Source of the DNA: Actinomycetota bacterium
GTDB taxonomy: Bacteria; Actinomycetota; Acidimicrobiia; Acidimicrobiales; Ilumatobacteraceae
Reading direction: 5' to 3'
NCBI GenBank assembly: GCA_016870865.1
Contig: VGAC01000008.1
Location: forward strand, 17,251-81,250
DNA: 64,000 bases
Shown here piece after piece: positions 25,913 to 35,267 of this stretch. A model generated the notes under the pieces. That model saw only the letters and a list, made by a program, of their open reading frames with translations. It made no database searches and was not told the DNA's origin. A program made the translations under genes and the position numbers. Within the stretch, counting starts at the first letter, position 1. Each line of letters opens with the position of its first letter.

Positions 25913-27356
25913 CGGTCGTCGGGCCGCGCGGCGTCTCTTCGTCTCGCACGTGCGTCTGACCGGTGGGTGCAGGCGCACCGGGGTTCGGCGCGAATCGAGC
26001 GATCTTGGCGAAAGAATCCTCGATGCACGTGCGCAAAAGACCGGGGTCAGCCACCGCTGCGGTGTCGATGTGCAGTCCCATGTCGAGGTTCCCGTCGTTG
26101 CCCAAAAGTGTGAGGTTGAAGGCGACTCCACCCAGCGGGCCAATCGGGTGATTGGCAAGAAGCCGTGCGCCCCCGATGTAGAGGGGAATCCCCGCCCCAC
26201 GCACGTTCGATGTGGCGAAATCGACGGTTTGGCTCTGGGCCCGGGCAAGGCGCGTGAGCACCGAAATCGGGAGCGCCTGGGCGATGCCGGCGAGCGTGTC
26301 GAGGCTGGCCTCGCCGGAGCCTGAGCGCACCGATGTTGCCATTTCGTTGATTGCGGCGAATCGTTCCTCAATCGGCATTTCGCCCGTCGGCACGACAAGA
26401 CGCACCAACGTAAAGGCATTCGATACCGATTCATCGGCGCGGGTACTCACGGCCATGGACGTCCGCAGTGATTCGACGGGCGAGCCCAGGCGGCGGTGGT
26501 ATTCACCCGCGGCATCGGCGGCTGCGGTCACGAAGGCGCTGTTCAACTTGCCCCCCAACACCTTCGACGCCTCACGCATCGTGTGGTACGAAACCGACAG
26601 AGCTTCGAGGCGACGCCCGAGCGAGCGCTTCGTCCACAGCGGGCTACGCGCGGGGTCGGTGTCGCTGAGTTGTCTCACGACCGCACGCACGTTCGCGGCC
26701 GTTGCTGCCCCGGTCGACGGCAGACTCGTGGGGTCACCCAGGGCGTCGCGAACCTGCTTCACGAACGACAGGGGGATGCGCATCGCGTCACCGAGTGCGG
26801 CGCGCAGAACGTCCGTCGCTTCGTCGTCGGGGTGAACGGCTTCGAGGTCCGGTTCGGGTAGATCAGGTGGCTCGGGTGCATCACGTTCGAGGTCGATGAA
26901 CTGCATCGAGAGGAGAACACCCCCTTCGCCGTCGGTGATGGTGTGGTGGATCTTGCTGATCAGGGCGCTGCGGCCACCGGTGAGGTTGTCGACGATGAGG
27001 AATTGCCACGGCGGGCGCGCGCGGTCGAAAGGGTCGGCGGTATAGAGGGTCGCGAGGTCGAGGAGCTGGCGCATCGTGCCGTCGCCCGGGAGCGCGATGT
27101 GTCGCACGTGCTGGGCAAGACTGAAATGCGGGTCGGGCTGCCAGAACGGTGCGCCAAGGTTCGCAGGTGCCGGCTGTACCCGTTGGCGCAGCCGCGGGAT
27201 CGCAATCGTGGCGCGATGCATGCGGCGCATGAAGGCCGCAACGTTGAGCGGTCGATCGAGAATCGAAATGTTGGAGAAGGTCGAGGACAGGAACGGGTCT
27301 TTTTCGAGACGCCACAGCAAACCCTCGGCGTCGGTCATTCGCTCGGTCATCGCCAA
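25863..27356 (-). CDS. Wax ester synthase / diacylglycerol acyltransferase (WS/DGAT)
   Basis: The 497-residue acyltransferase carries the catalytic motif HHTITDG at 137-143, and the PLW-type motif is represented by RPPWQFLIV at 114-122. The late SNVRG motif (DFATSNVRGAG) and the NPIGPLGG-like segment are also present. These enzymes esterify diacylglycerol or fatty alcohols with acyl-CoA to form storage triacylglycerol or wax. It is the last gene of a tight minus-strand run and follows the DsbA-like gene by four bases; a PAP2-type phosphatase is two genes upstream. Confidence 0.92.
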   Translation of the reverse strand: MAMTERMTDAEGLLWRLEKDPFLSSTFSNISILDRPLNVAAFMRRMHRATIAIPRLRQRVQPAPANLGAPFWQPDPHFSLAQHVRHIALPGDGTMRQLLDLATLYTADPFDRARPPWQFLIVDNLTGGRSALISKIHHTITDGEGGVLLSMQFIDLERDAPEPPDLPEPDLEAVHPDDEATDVLRAALGDAMRIPLSFVKQVRDALGDPTSLPSTGAATAANVRAVVRQLSDTDPARSPLWTKRSLGRRLEALSVSYHTMREASKVLGGKLNSAFVTAAADAAGEYHRRLGSPVESLRTSMAVSTRADESVSNAFTLVRLVVPTGEMPIEERFAAINEMATSVRSGSGEASLDTLAGIAQALPISVLTRLARAQSQTVDFATSNVRGAGIPLYIGGARLLANHPIGPLGGVAFNLTLLGNDGNLDMGLHIDTAAVADPGLLRTCIEDSFAKIARFAPNPGAPAPTGQTHVRDEETPRGPTTVRKPRWLRRRRTLTPQ

Positions 27357-27360
27357 TCCC

Positions 27361-27960
27361 TCACTGCGGCACGCTCGTGTGCTTGAACTCGTTCAGTATC
27401 GGCCAGGCAATGTCGTCGAGGATTCGCTCGATGGTGGCAGTTGCGGTGCCGGCGTCGCCCTGGGCAGTGCGCAATAGGCGTACGAAGACGGCCTTGTCGT
27501 CGACGACGAACGTCGGTACACCCCACACCTCGTGACTGTTCACGTACTGCATGTGCTCGCGGGCGATGGTGCGTAGGGGTTCGCCACCTTCGACGACGCC
27601 CAGGACGCTGTCCGGGTCGAATCCTGCGCCGACGAGGAGCGCGGCAATTGCGGCGCGGTCGTTGAGATTTCCCGCCCGTGTGTGGCGGTACTCGTACACG
27701 GCGTGGTGAAACGCGGGAAACCGGGCCGGGTCGGCGTCGCGTGCGGCCACTCCGACCTGCAGTGCAAAGAGACCCGAGTCGGCCCGCGGTGTCTCCCAGA
27801 TCGGAGGAAGGTCGGGATCGCGGTTCGATTGGCCGAGGCAGTAGGGGAGGAAAGTGACGTTCCAGTCGGCACCCGCGAGCAGACCGGTGACGACGTGGTC
27901 ATGAACGATGCGCCCGTAGGGGCACCGGTAATCCCAAGTCACGGCAAATGAACGAGCCAT
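27361..27960 (-). CDS. DsbA-like thioredoxin-fold protein (single Cys)
   Basis: The 199-residue protein starts with a thioredoxin strand and a CPYG motif (TWDYRCPYGR, Cys13) and has the cis-Pro loop VWGVPTFVVDD near residue 150. Only one cysteine is present in the active-site motif, as in the FrnE/2-hydroxychromene-carboxylate-isomerase-type DsbA relatives, so it is less likely to be a general disulfide oxidase and more likely a thiol-dependent (mycothiol?) isomerase or transferase. There is no signal peptide, so it is cytoplasmic. It sits between the PAP2 and WS/DGAT genes with 4-base gaps. Confidence 0.8.
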   Translation of the reverse strand: MARSFAVTWDYRCPYGRIVHDHVVTGLLAGADWNVTFLPYCLGQSNRDPDLPPIWETPRADSGLFALQVGVAARDADPARFPAFHHAVYEYRHTRAGNLNDRAAIAALLVGAGFDPDSVLGVVEGGEPLRTIAREHMQYVNSHEVWGVPTFVVDDKAVFVRLLRTAQGDAGTATATIERILDDIAWPILNEFKHTSVPQ

Positions 27961-27964
27961 ATCC

Positions 27965-28480
27965 TCAACCTACAAGTGGCGCCGCGAGAAGGCCAAGGGC
28001 AGCCCCGACGGCGGCCCCGCCGAGAATGTCGGAAAAGTGGTGCAGCCGTACCATGACGCGGCTGAGCGCCACGCCGACGGCCAGCACGAAAATCAGCCCC
28101 GACCATGCGCCACTGACGAGGGTCGCAAGCAAGGTCGCGGCGAAAAATGCCGACGATGAATGTCCACTCGGGAACGAGGATGTCATCGGGGTGCGAACGG
28201 TGAACCTGTCGTCGCCGCCCGTTTTCGGCCGACTGCGTTTGAAGAGACGCTTTATTCCCTGGTTCACGACCAGACCCTCGGCACCGAGGAGAAGGGAGAA
28301 CACGAGCGCGTCGGCCGCGCGCGAGGTACTGCCGCTCGCGCGCAACCAGATGATGCCGTGCCACACGAGGCCGAATTCGCCGGCCCAACTCAGGAGCGAG
28401 AACAGACCCCGCGAGACCGCGTTGCGGCGCACGGGTTCGAGTCGTGTATCGACCCACCCGTCGATGCGATGGATGTTCAT
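27965..28480 (-). CDS. PAP2-family membrane phosphatase
   Basis: The protein (171 aa from ATG 28480) carries all three PAP2 motifs: Lys77 to RP at 84-85 (KRLFKRSRP), PSGH at 104-107, and SRVMVRLHHFSD at 140-151. Four or five hydrophobic helices make it an inner-membrane protein. PAP2 enzymes remove phosphate from phosphatidic acid or isoprenoid diphosphates. The start overlaps the stop of the hydrolase gene (ATGA). Being two genes before a WS/DGAT suggests that it may supply diacylglycerol, which is inference. Confidence 0.87.
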   Translation of the reverse strand: MNIHRIDGWVDTRLEPVRRNAVSRGLFSLLSWAGEFGLVWHGIIWLRASGSTSRAADALVFSLLLGAEGLVVNQGIKRLFKRSRPKTGGDDRFTVRTPMTSSFPSGHSSSAFFAATLLATLVSGAWSGLIFVLAVGVALSRVMVRLHHFSDILGGAAVGAALGLLAAPLVG

Positions 28481-29358
28481 CGTCGTGTGACGGTTTGCGC
28501 GCACATCGCGATGAAGTTCGCGAGGCGGTCGGGGTCTTCCATCGGGCCGAAGTGGGACACGTCGCTCCACGCCTCGTAACGAGCACCGGGGACCTGTTCG
28601 GCGATACGCGGCGCGATGGCGGATGGTTGGTACTGCTGTTCGGGGCTGCCGACCACCCACAACGGAACCGTGAGCGACGTGAGGGAATTCCACGTCTCAT
28701 GGCTCCCACCCGTTTCGTACGTGCGCGCCTCGTGCTCGGGGCTGCACTTGAGCGCCACGCCGTTCGCGGTGTGACGAAAGCCGTGGACAACGTACGCCTC
28801 GAGTGCGTCGCTGTGGAATGACGACATGGGCGGCTTGGAGGCGAAGTTCTCCCGAGCCTCGTCGAGGGAGGCAAAGACCGCACGCCGGCGGCGCGTGAGA
28901 GCGGCCAGCGGATTCGGCGGCATGTCGTCGGGTCGAAAGCCCGACGGCGGGAAAATGATCGGCTCGAAGGTGACGATGCCCCCGAACAGGGCGGGTTCGC
29001 GTAGCGCCGCCATGACGAGGGTCGCGCCGCCCATCGAGTGACCCGCCGCGATGATCGGGCCGTTGTTCACATTCGTCGCGACGTACCGCGCCGCGGCGAG
29101 CGCGTCGTCACCGAACGCCGCCCAACGCACGGTCCAGTCGTCGGGCACCGTTGAGTCGCCGTAGCCGCGGTGGTCGTGGGCCCAGACGTCGAATCGTCCC
29201 TCGAGGCGTTTGGCGACCGGGATCCAACACCGTCCGTGGAAACCGGTGGCGTGCGAGAGAAGAACGGCGGGGAGCGAACCGGGCTCGCAATCGGAAAGAT
29301 GGTGGACTGCGAGTGAGATGCCGTCGGTGGATTCGACGCTCACCGTTTCATGCGTCAT
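28477..29358 (-). CDS. Alpha/beta-hydrolase
   Basis: The 293-residue hydrolase has HDHRGYGDS before the nucleophile elbow, Ser108 in AAGHSMGGA, and a late SHFGPMEDP that supplies the catalytic His. It could be a lipase, esterase or epoxide-hydrolase-like enzyme; the substrate is not readable. Four-base overlaps join it to the acyl-CoA dehydrogenase gene upstream and the PAP2 gene downstream, so it is part of one polycistronic lipid unit. Confidence 0.88.
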   Translation of the reverse strand: MTHETVSVESTDGISLAVHHLSDCEPGSLPAVLLSHATGFHGRCWIPVAKRLEGRFDVWAHDHRGYGDSTVPDDWTVRWAAFGDDALAAARYVATNVNNGPIIAAGHSMGGATLVMAALREPALFGGIVTFEPIIFPPSGFRPDDMPPNPLAALTRRRRAVFASLDEARENFASKPPMSSFHSDALEAYVVHGFRHTANGVALKCSPEHEARTYETGGSHETWNSLTSLTVPLWVVGSPEQQYQPSAIAPRIAEQVPGARYEAWSDVSHFGPMEDPDRLANFIAMCAQTVTRR

Positions 29359-30470
29359 TTCGCCTTGGGCTCTCTCGCAAGGCCCAGAAGTCGCTCGCCG
29401 ATGATGTTGCGCTGCACCTGGCTCGTGCCGCCTGCTATGCGCCCACCCGGCGCTGCGAGCATGCCCGTTGCGTCGCTGCCCTCGAGAATCGACGCCGCAC
29501 CGGCGATGTCGCCTTTCAGCATTGCGGTGTCGAACATCATCTCGGTGATGCCGAGTTTCATGAGCGAGGCGGCCGTCGAGGCTTCGGGGCCCTGACGTTG
29601 ACCCATGGCCTTGAATGCGTGACCGCGTGAGAGCAACTGCGCGAGACGATCTCGTGACGGCGCGTCGAGTTCGCGGCTGGAGCCGAGTTGTGCCATCGAC
29701 TCGAGACGACGCTCGAGGCCGATGACGCTGGCGCCAATGTGCCCCCGTTCGCTGGTGAGCACCGCCATGCCGACACCCCAGCCGCCGTGGAGGGGACCCA
29801 GGAGACAGTCAGCGGGCAGTTCGACGTCCGTGAAGAACACCTCATCGAACTCGGCTTCGCCTGTCATCTGGCGCAGCGGGCGAATCTCGATGCCGGGCGT
29901 GTTCATCGGACACAGGAAGAACGAGATGCCCTCGTGTTTCGGGGCGTCGGTGTCCGTGCGTGCCATGAGAATGCCCCAGTTGCTGTAGCGACCGCCGCTG
30001 CACCACACCTTCTGGCCGTTCACGATGAAGCGCTCGCCGTCGCGAACAGCCTTGGTCGACAAACCCCCGAGGTCACTGCCCGCACCCGGTTCGCTGAACA
30101 GCTGGCACCACACGTGGTCGGCCGCGAGAGTCGAGCCGAGGTGCAGCGACTGTTGCGCGGGGGTACCGAAACGCAGGATCGACCCTCCCGCGAGAACAAG
30201 GCCGACCATGTTCAGCATCGGTGGAACGCCGTGTCGCGCGCACAGTTCGATCCAAGTCGCCGTGTGCGCCACTGAGAGACCCTGCCCGCCGTGCTCGACG
30301 GGCCAGTGGATGCCCGTGAAGCCCGCCTCGTTGAGACGGATCTGCCATGTGCGACCCTCGCTGATGAGATCGGGAGGGCAAATGGCGCCGTAGTCGCGCG
30401 GCGCCGTCGAGGCGTTCGCCGCGAGCCACGTCTCGGCGCGTGCGCGAAACACCTCGGTCGTCTCCGTCAT
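29355..30470 (-). CDS. Acyl-CoA dehydrogenase family protein
   Basis: The 371-residue flavoprotein shows the family signature WCQLFSEPGAGSDLGGL for the FAD/substrate loop, NGQKVWCSGG, and the C-terminal GGTSQVQRNIIGERLLGL. It is one of the FadE-type actinobacterial enzymes that introduce a double bond in acyl-CoA, often of branched or steroid side-chain CoA thioesters. It begins four bases after the SDR stop and overlaps the hydrolase start. A paralogue of similar length is at 33111-34229. Confidence 0.9.
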   Translation of the reverse strand: MTETTEVFRARAETWLAANASTAPRDYGAICPPDLISEGRTWQIRLNEAGFTGIHWPVEHGGQGLSVAHTATWIELCARHGVPPMLNMVGLVLAGGSILRFGTPAQQSLHLGSTLAADHVWCQLFSEPGAGSDLGGLSTKAVRDGERFIVNGQKVWCSGGRYSNWGILMARTDTDAPKHEGISFFLCPMNTPGIEIRPLRQMTGEAEFDEVFFTDVELPADCLLGPLHGGWGVGMAVLTSERGHIGASVIGLERRLESMAQLGSSRELDAPSRDRLAQLLSRGHAFKAMGQRQGPEASTAASLMKLGITEMMFDTAMLKGDIAGAASILEGSDATGMLAAPGGRIAGGTSQVQRNIIGERLLGLAREPKAK

Positions 30471-30474
30471 CAGA

Positions 30475-31368
30475 TCACTTCAACTCGTTGAAGAACGCGG
30501 CCGTTTCCTCGGCGAGATTCTGCGGAACGAAGTAGTCCGTCTGGCTCATGATTGCCTCCCAGTTGTCGCGGACATCTTCGAGGCCGTGGCCGGGCTTGGT
30601 GTAGCCCTTCGTCTCACCGAAGAAGACATTCGCGATGCGGCCACCGCCGACGCTGTACACCTGGCCCGAGACGGGGCAGTCCTCGTGGGCCAGCCACGCG
30701 ACGATCGGTGATACCTGCGACGGGTCGAGTTTGTCGGCGAGGGCTCCCATCAGGTCCTCGGTCATTCGCGTGAGTGCGAGCGGTGCGATGGCGTTGGCCT
30801 TGATGTTGTACTTCGCGCCTTCGACGGCGAGCACGCGCGTGAATCCGACGAGGCCGAGCTTTGCCGCGCCGTAGTTCGTCTGGCCGAAGTTGCCGAAAAT
30901 GCCGGCGGCCGACGAAGTGGACACGATGCGGCCGTAGCCCTGTTCGCGCATCAGCACCCACGCGGGCTGCGTGACGTGGAAGGCACCCTTCAGGTGGACG
31001 TCGAAGACCGGATTCATGAGATCGGGTGACATGTTGTGGAAGGACTTGTCACGCAGGATGCCGGCATTGTTGACGACGATGTCGACGCGACCGAAGCTGT
31101 CGATTGCCGTCTTGACGATTGCCGCGCCACCCTCGGGTGTTGCGACGGAGTTGTGGTCAGAAACTGCCTCGCCGCCCGCCGCCTTGATTTCGTCGACGAC
31201 CCTTTGTGCGGCAGATGCATCTCCACCCGTGCCGTCGATGTTGCCGCCGAGGTCGTTCACGACGACGAGAGCGCCACGCTTGGCGAGGAGAAGGGCGTGT
31301 TGACGGCCGAGACCGCCGCCCGCGCCGGTGATGATCGCAACCTTGCCGTCGTAACCGAGATCTGCCAT
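30475..31368 (-). CDS. SDR-family 3-hydroxyacyl-CoA dehydrogenase-like (MFE-2 type)
   Basis: The 297-residue SDR has the cofactor loop TGAGGGLGRQHALLLAKRG followed by VVVNDLGGNIDGTGGD, which is the mark of the 17-beta-HSD4/MFE-2 dehydrogenase group acting on 3-hydroxyacyl-CoA. The catalytic Ser lies in STSSAAG and Tyr/Lys in TNYGAAK. It is the first gene of the minus-strand run ending with WS/DGAT. A second member of the same subgroup is at 49217-50137. Confidence 0.88.
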   Translation of the reverse strand: MADLGYDGKVAIITGAGGGLGRQHALLLAKRGALVVVNDLGGNIDGTGGDASAAQRVVDEIKAAGGEAVSDHNSVATPEGGAAIVKTAIDSFGRVDIVVNNAGILRDKSFHNMSPDLMNPVFDVHLKGAFHVTQPAWVLMREQGYGRIVSTSSAAGIFGNFGQTNYGAAKLGLVGFTRVLAVEGAKYNIKANAIAPLALTRMTEDLMGALADKLDPSQVSPIVAWLAHEDCPVSGQVYSVGGGRIANVFFGETKGYTKPGHGLEDVRDNWEAIMSQTDYFVPQNLAEETAAFFNELK

Positions 31369-31453
31369 CGCGGACCCTTTCTATTCCCACCGCACAGCGG
31401 TGCGGGAAATTCGTTCGCACCGTAGGGAGGTGTGGGTGAAGACTACTTGTGGG

Positions 31454-33085
31454 TCACTTGGACAAGCCAAGTGCGTCGAGGGCTTCCTGCTTGAGACGCT
31501 TGTAGTCGAGTTTGCCGTTCGGCGCCCGGCCAACGGAGGCCACCGTGATCACATTTTTCGGCGACTTGTACGCGGCGAGAGTCGAACGCACGTGGGCGAC
31601 GAGCACCCCCGAATCGATCGCCTGGCCCGGACGGGGCTCGACCAGGGCGGTGATTGCCTCGCCGAAGCGCTCGTCAGGTACGCCCACGCATGCCGCATCG
31701 AGCACGCTCGGGTGCATCTTTAGCACCTCTTCGACCTCTTCGGGGTACACCTTTTCCCCACCGGTGTTGATGCACTGGCTGCCGCGGCCGAGCAGTTTCA
31801 CCGTGCCGTGCACGTCGACCTCGGCGAAGTCGCCGGGGATCGAATAGCGCAGGCCGTCGATGACGACGAATGTCGATGCCGACTTGGCCTCGTCCTTGTA
31901 GTAACCGATCGGCGTGCGACCGCGCATCGCGATGCGTCCGCGCTCGCCACTGCCCGGTACGACATCATGGCCCTCTTCGTCGATGACTCGGGTGTTCGGT
32001 CCCAACTTGAACGTCGCGGTGCTGCTCGAGCCGCCAGCCGTCGTGGTCGAAGACGCCATGCCGATCGCCTCGGACGAACCCAGGCTGTCGATGAGCAACA
32101 TCTTCGGGTGATGGCGCAACAGCCCCGCCTTGGTTTCCGCCGACCACATGACGCCACTCGAGGTGATGAATTTGATCGAAGAAATGTCGTACTTGCCGGG
32201 ATGCTCGTCGAGCGCGCGCAGAATCGGTTTTGCGAACGCATCGCCAACGATCGCGATGCTGTTCACGCGCGCCGACTGCACGACCTCGAGCAGTTCCTCG
32301 GCATCGAAGGTGCGGCCCGTCATCGTTGCAACAGCCCCGCCGAGCGCGAGCGCCCACATCGCGTTCATTGCGCCCGTGCCGTGCATCAACGGTGCGGCCG
32401 GCATGTTGATCGGGCCGGGTTTGCCCACGCGCGCCTGGAGGGCCCCCATGTCTTTGTACACGGGCAGGGGGATCTTCGAAGGCGCATCGAGGCTCCCGAC
32501 CATGTCGTCTTGTCGCCACATCACCCCCTTGGGCATGCCCGTGGTGCCACCCGTGTAGAGGAAGTAGAGATCATCACCGCTGCGCGCCCACGCCGGTGTG
32601 GGCCGTGCCGTGTTCGTGGCCGTGGCCGTTTCGTACGACACCGCCCATTCGGGGCACGGGTGCGTGCCGTCGTCGACCCAGATCCACGTCCTGACGTTCG
32701 GCACACGCGGGCGCACCGCCGCACACCGCTCGGTGTAGGTCGCATGGAAGATCACCGCAACGGAATCAGAATTGTCCCACAGATAGGTCAGTTCGTCCTC
32801 GGTGTAGCGGTAGTTCGTGTTGACGGGAACGAGGCTCACCTTGAAGAGACCGAACATCGACTCCATGTACTCGGGGCAGTTGTGCATGTACTGGGCGACC
32901 TTGTCCTGGTGTTTGGCGCCGGCGGCAAGCAGAGCGTTGGCGACGCCGTTCGCACGTGCATCAAAGTCGCGCCATGCGCGGGTCTGGCCCCCGTGGATTG
33001 CTGCGGGCGCGTCGGGGAACCGCTTCGCGTGCTGTTCCCACATGTCGGCAAAGTTCCACCCGGAGTTCGTCGTCGGACTCGTCAC
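31454..33085 (-). CDS. Acyl-CoA synthetase (AMP-forming, FadD19/FadD17-like)
   Basis: From the GTG at 33085 the product has 543 residues. It has the P-loop LYTGGTTGMPKGVMW, GSSEAIGMAS, GYYKDEAKSA, and the C-terminal GGEKVYPEEVEEVL and PNGKLDYKRLK with the catalytic Lys. It activates a carboxylic acid to the acyl-CoA via an acyl-AMP. The MWRQDDM motif after the P-loop resembles the mycobacterial long-chain/steroid group (FadD17/19). It lies 85 bases before the SDR-ACAD run on the same strand and is divergent from another acyl-CoA dehydrogenase. Confidence 0.9.
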   Translation of the reverse strand: MTSPTTNSGWNFADMWEQHAKRFPDAPAAIHGGQTRAWRDFDARANGVANALLAAGAKHQDKVAQYMHNCPEYMESMFGLFKVSLVPVNTNYRYTEDELTYLWDNSDSVAVIFHATYTERCAAVRPRVPNVRTWIWVDDGTHPCPEWAVSYETATATNTARPTPAWARSGDDLYFLYTGGTTGMPKGVMWRQDDMVGSLDAPSKIPLPVYKDMGALQARVGKPGPINMPAAPLMHGTGAMNAMWALALGGAVATMTGRTFDAEELLEVVQSARVNSIAIVGDAFAKPILRALDEHPGKYDISSIKFITSSGVMWSAETKAGLLRHHPKMLLIDSLGSSEAIGMASSTTTAGGSSSTATFKLGPNTRVIDEEGHDVVPGSGERGRIAMRGRTPIGYYKDEAKSASTFVVIDGLRYSIPGDFAEVDVHGTVKLLGRGSQCINTGGEKVYPEEVEEVLKMHPSVLDAACVGVPDERFGEAITALVEPRPGQAIDSGVLVAHVRSTLAAYKSPKNVITVASVGRAPNGKLDYKRLKQEALDALGLSK

Positions 33086-33110
33086 AAGCGGCAAGACTAT
33101 TCTCGGGAGG

Positions 33111-34229
33111 GTGGAACACCTGTTGCCCGGCGACGAAGACGAACGCAGAATCGAGGTGCGGCGCTGGCTCGCCGACAATCCGCGGCCGTCAGGTCGGCAA
33201 CTGGCCGAAGCGGGCTACGTGGCGCCGCATCTTCCCGTGCCGTGGGGCCTGGGTGCGGACCCGATCCACCAACTCATCATCGATGACGAGTTGAAACGTG
33301 CGGGCGTGTCGCGGCCGTCGAATGCGATCGGCATCGGGTGGGCTGGGCCGACCATCGTCCATGCCGGGTCGGAGGACCAGAAGCATCGTTATGTGCCCAA
33401 GATCCTCTCGGGCGAGGAGATCTGGTGTCAGTTGTTCAGCGAGCCCGAAGCGGGAAGTGATCTGGCCGGTCTCCGCACGCGCGCGATTCTCGATGGCGAC
33501 GAATGGGTGGTGAACGGTCAGAAAATCTGGACCAGCGGCGCGCAGCATTCGAAGTTCGGGATCCTGCTCGCCCGCACCGATCCCGACGCGCCAAAACATC
33601 GCGGCATCACATATTTCATCTGTCCGATGGACCTGCCCGGTGTCGAGGTACGCCCGATTCGCGAAATGACGGGTGGTGAAACGTTCAACGAAGTCTTCCT
33701 CACTGACGTGCGACTTCCACACGATGCCGTGGTCGGCGAGGTCAACGACGGCTGGCGACTGGCCAAGGTGACCCTCGGAAACGAACGCGTCTCGTTGTCG
33801 ACGGGGGGCATTTTGTGGGGGCATGGTCCGACGGCGATCGACCTCATCGACCAGATTCGTCTCAAAGGCGGTGTGACCGACCCCGTGATGCGGCGCAGGG
33901 TCGTCGGGGTGTGGATCGAGCACCAGATTCTCGAGCTCATTCGCATGCGCACGCTCGTCGCGCGGTTGCGCGGTGAACAGCCGGGCCCCGAGGCGAGCAT
34001 CCGCAAGATCCTCGCCGACGAACACGGCCAACACGTGGCGGCCCTGGCTGTCGACATGATGGGCACCGAGGGGGTGCTCGGGGCGAACGTCGACATCGAC
34101 CACGCGGTGTGGACGGGCGCATTCCTGTTTTCCCAGGCACTCACCGTCGGCGGGGGAACCGGCAATGTGCAGCGCAACATCGTGGGTGAGCGGGTGCTGC
34201 AATTGCCCCACGAGCCCGGCATCGTCTGA
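33111..34229 (+). CDS. Acyl-CoA dehydrogenase family protein
   Basis: The 372-residue enzyme has IWCQLFSEPEAGSDLAGL, NGQKIWTSGAQHSKFG, and the final GGGTGNVQRNIVGERVLQLP. It belongs to the same FadE-like subgroup as the protein at 29355-30470. The GTG at 33111 directly follows GGGAGG, which is too close for a normal ribosome-binding site; TTG at 33123 would be better spaced, so the start is uncertain by four codons. The 25-base divergent gap to the acyl-CoA synthetase suggests joint control. Confidence 0.88.
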   Translation: MEHLLPGDEDERRIEVRRWLADNPRPSGRQLAEAGYVAPHLPVPWGLGADPIHQLIIDDELKRAGVSRPSNAIGIGWAGPTIVHAGSEDQKHRYVPKILSGEEIWCQLFSEPEAGSDLAGLRTRAILDGDEWVVNGQKIWTSGAQHSKFGILLARTDPDAPKHRGITYFICPMDLPGVEVRPIREMTGGETFNEVFLTDVRLPHDAVVGEVNDGWRLAKVTLGNERVSLSTGGILWGHGPTAIDLIDQIRLKGGVTDPVMRRRVVGVWIEHQILELIRMRTLVARLRGEQPGPEASIRKILADEHGQHVAALAVDMMGTEGVLGANVDIDHAVWTGAFLFSQALTVGGGTGNVQRNIVGERVLQLPHEPGIV

Positions 34230-34278
34230 CCCTGCTGGTTTTCGCTAGTTTGCGTTCACTCGTCAGTCAGGGGGATCC

Positions 34279-35256
34279 ATGAAGCCGTTCCGTTTCGGAG
34301 TGCAGTCTTACAACGCAGAGACGCCGCAGGCGTGGCGTGACAAGGTGAAAAAAGCCGAGGACCTCGGATACTCCGCCTTCCACCTCGCCGATCACCTGCT
34401 CGGGCCCGGGCCCGCGCTCAAGAAATGCAACCACCCGGTGCAGGGTCTGGCCGCGGTGCCCGCGATGGCCGTTGCCGCCGAGGCGACATCCACGATCAAG
34501 GTTGGTTGCCGCGTTTTTTGCATCGACTACCGCCCTGCCGCGGTGTTGATCAAGGAAGCCGCGACCCTCGACTTTTTTTCGGGCGGTCGCCTCGAGTTCG
34601 GACTCGGCGCCGGTTGGTTGGAAGCCGAATACGAAGCCCTCGGCATCAAGATGGATCCGGCAGGGGAGCGCGTGACACGCATGGAGGAATGCGTGAAGGC
34701 GGCAAAGGTCGCCTTCGCCGGCGGTGAGGTGCACTACGACGGCAAGTACGTCAAACTCCACGACTACGAGTCGCTGCCCGCGCCCGCCAATCCGAACGGC
34801 ATCCAAATCATGATCGGTGGGGGCAGCAAGCGCGTGCTCACGATTGCGGGCCGTGAGGCGAACATTGTCTCCTACAACTTCGACAACTCAAGTGGCAAGA
34901 TCGGCCCCTACGGCGCACAGAGCAGCACCGCGGAACTCACGGCGCAGAAGGTGGCGTGGGTCAAGGCGGGTGCCGAATCGGCGGGCCGCAAGATGTCCGA
35001 ACTCGAGTTCGAGATCGGCGCGTACTTCACCGTGGTCACGCCCGACCCCGACAGTGTCAATGCTAATTTCGCGAAAATGTTCGGCATCACGCCCGAGGCG
35101 ATGGCCGATCATCCCCACGCCTACATCGGCACCGCCGACCAGATCTGCGACATCATCCAGGATCGCCGCGAAAAGTACGGCATCAGCTACTTCACCGTGA
35201 GTGAAGGCAACCTCGAGGCCTTTGCTCCGGTCGTCAGCCGTCTCACGGGAAAGTAG
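34279..35256 (+). CDS. LLM-class F420-dependent oxidoreductase
   Basis: The 325-residue luciferase-like barrel begins FRFGVQSYNAETPQAW and has AEDLGYSAFHLADHL, RLEFGLGAGWLEAEYEALG and MIGGGSKRVL, as in the actinobacterial F420-dependent group near TIGR03621. A good ribosome-binding site (CAGGGGGATCC) precedes the ATG. It is followed after 11 bases by an acyl-CoA ligase, so it probably acts in the same catabolic unit; its substrate is unknown. Confidence 0.86.
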   Translation: MKPFRFGVQSYNAETPQAWRDKVKKAEDLGYSAFHLADHLLGPGPALKKCNHPVQGLAAVPAMAVAAEATSTIKVGCRVFCIDYRPAAVLIKEAATLDFFSGGRLEFGLGAGWLEAEYEALGIKMDPAGERVTRMEECVKAAKVAFAGGEVHYDGKYVKLHDYESLPAPANPNGIQIMIGGGSKRVLTIAGREANIVSYNFDNSSGKIGPYGAQSSTAELTAQKVAWVKAGAESAGRKMSELEFEIGAYFTVVTPDPDSVNANFAKMFGITPEAMADHPHAYIGTADQICDIIQDRREKYGISYFTVSEGNLEAFAPVVSRLTGK

Positions 35257-35267
35257 GATCAAACTCC

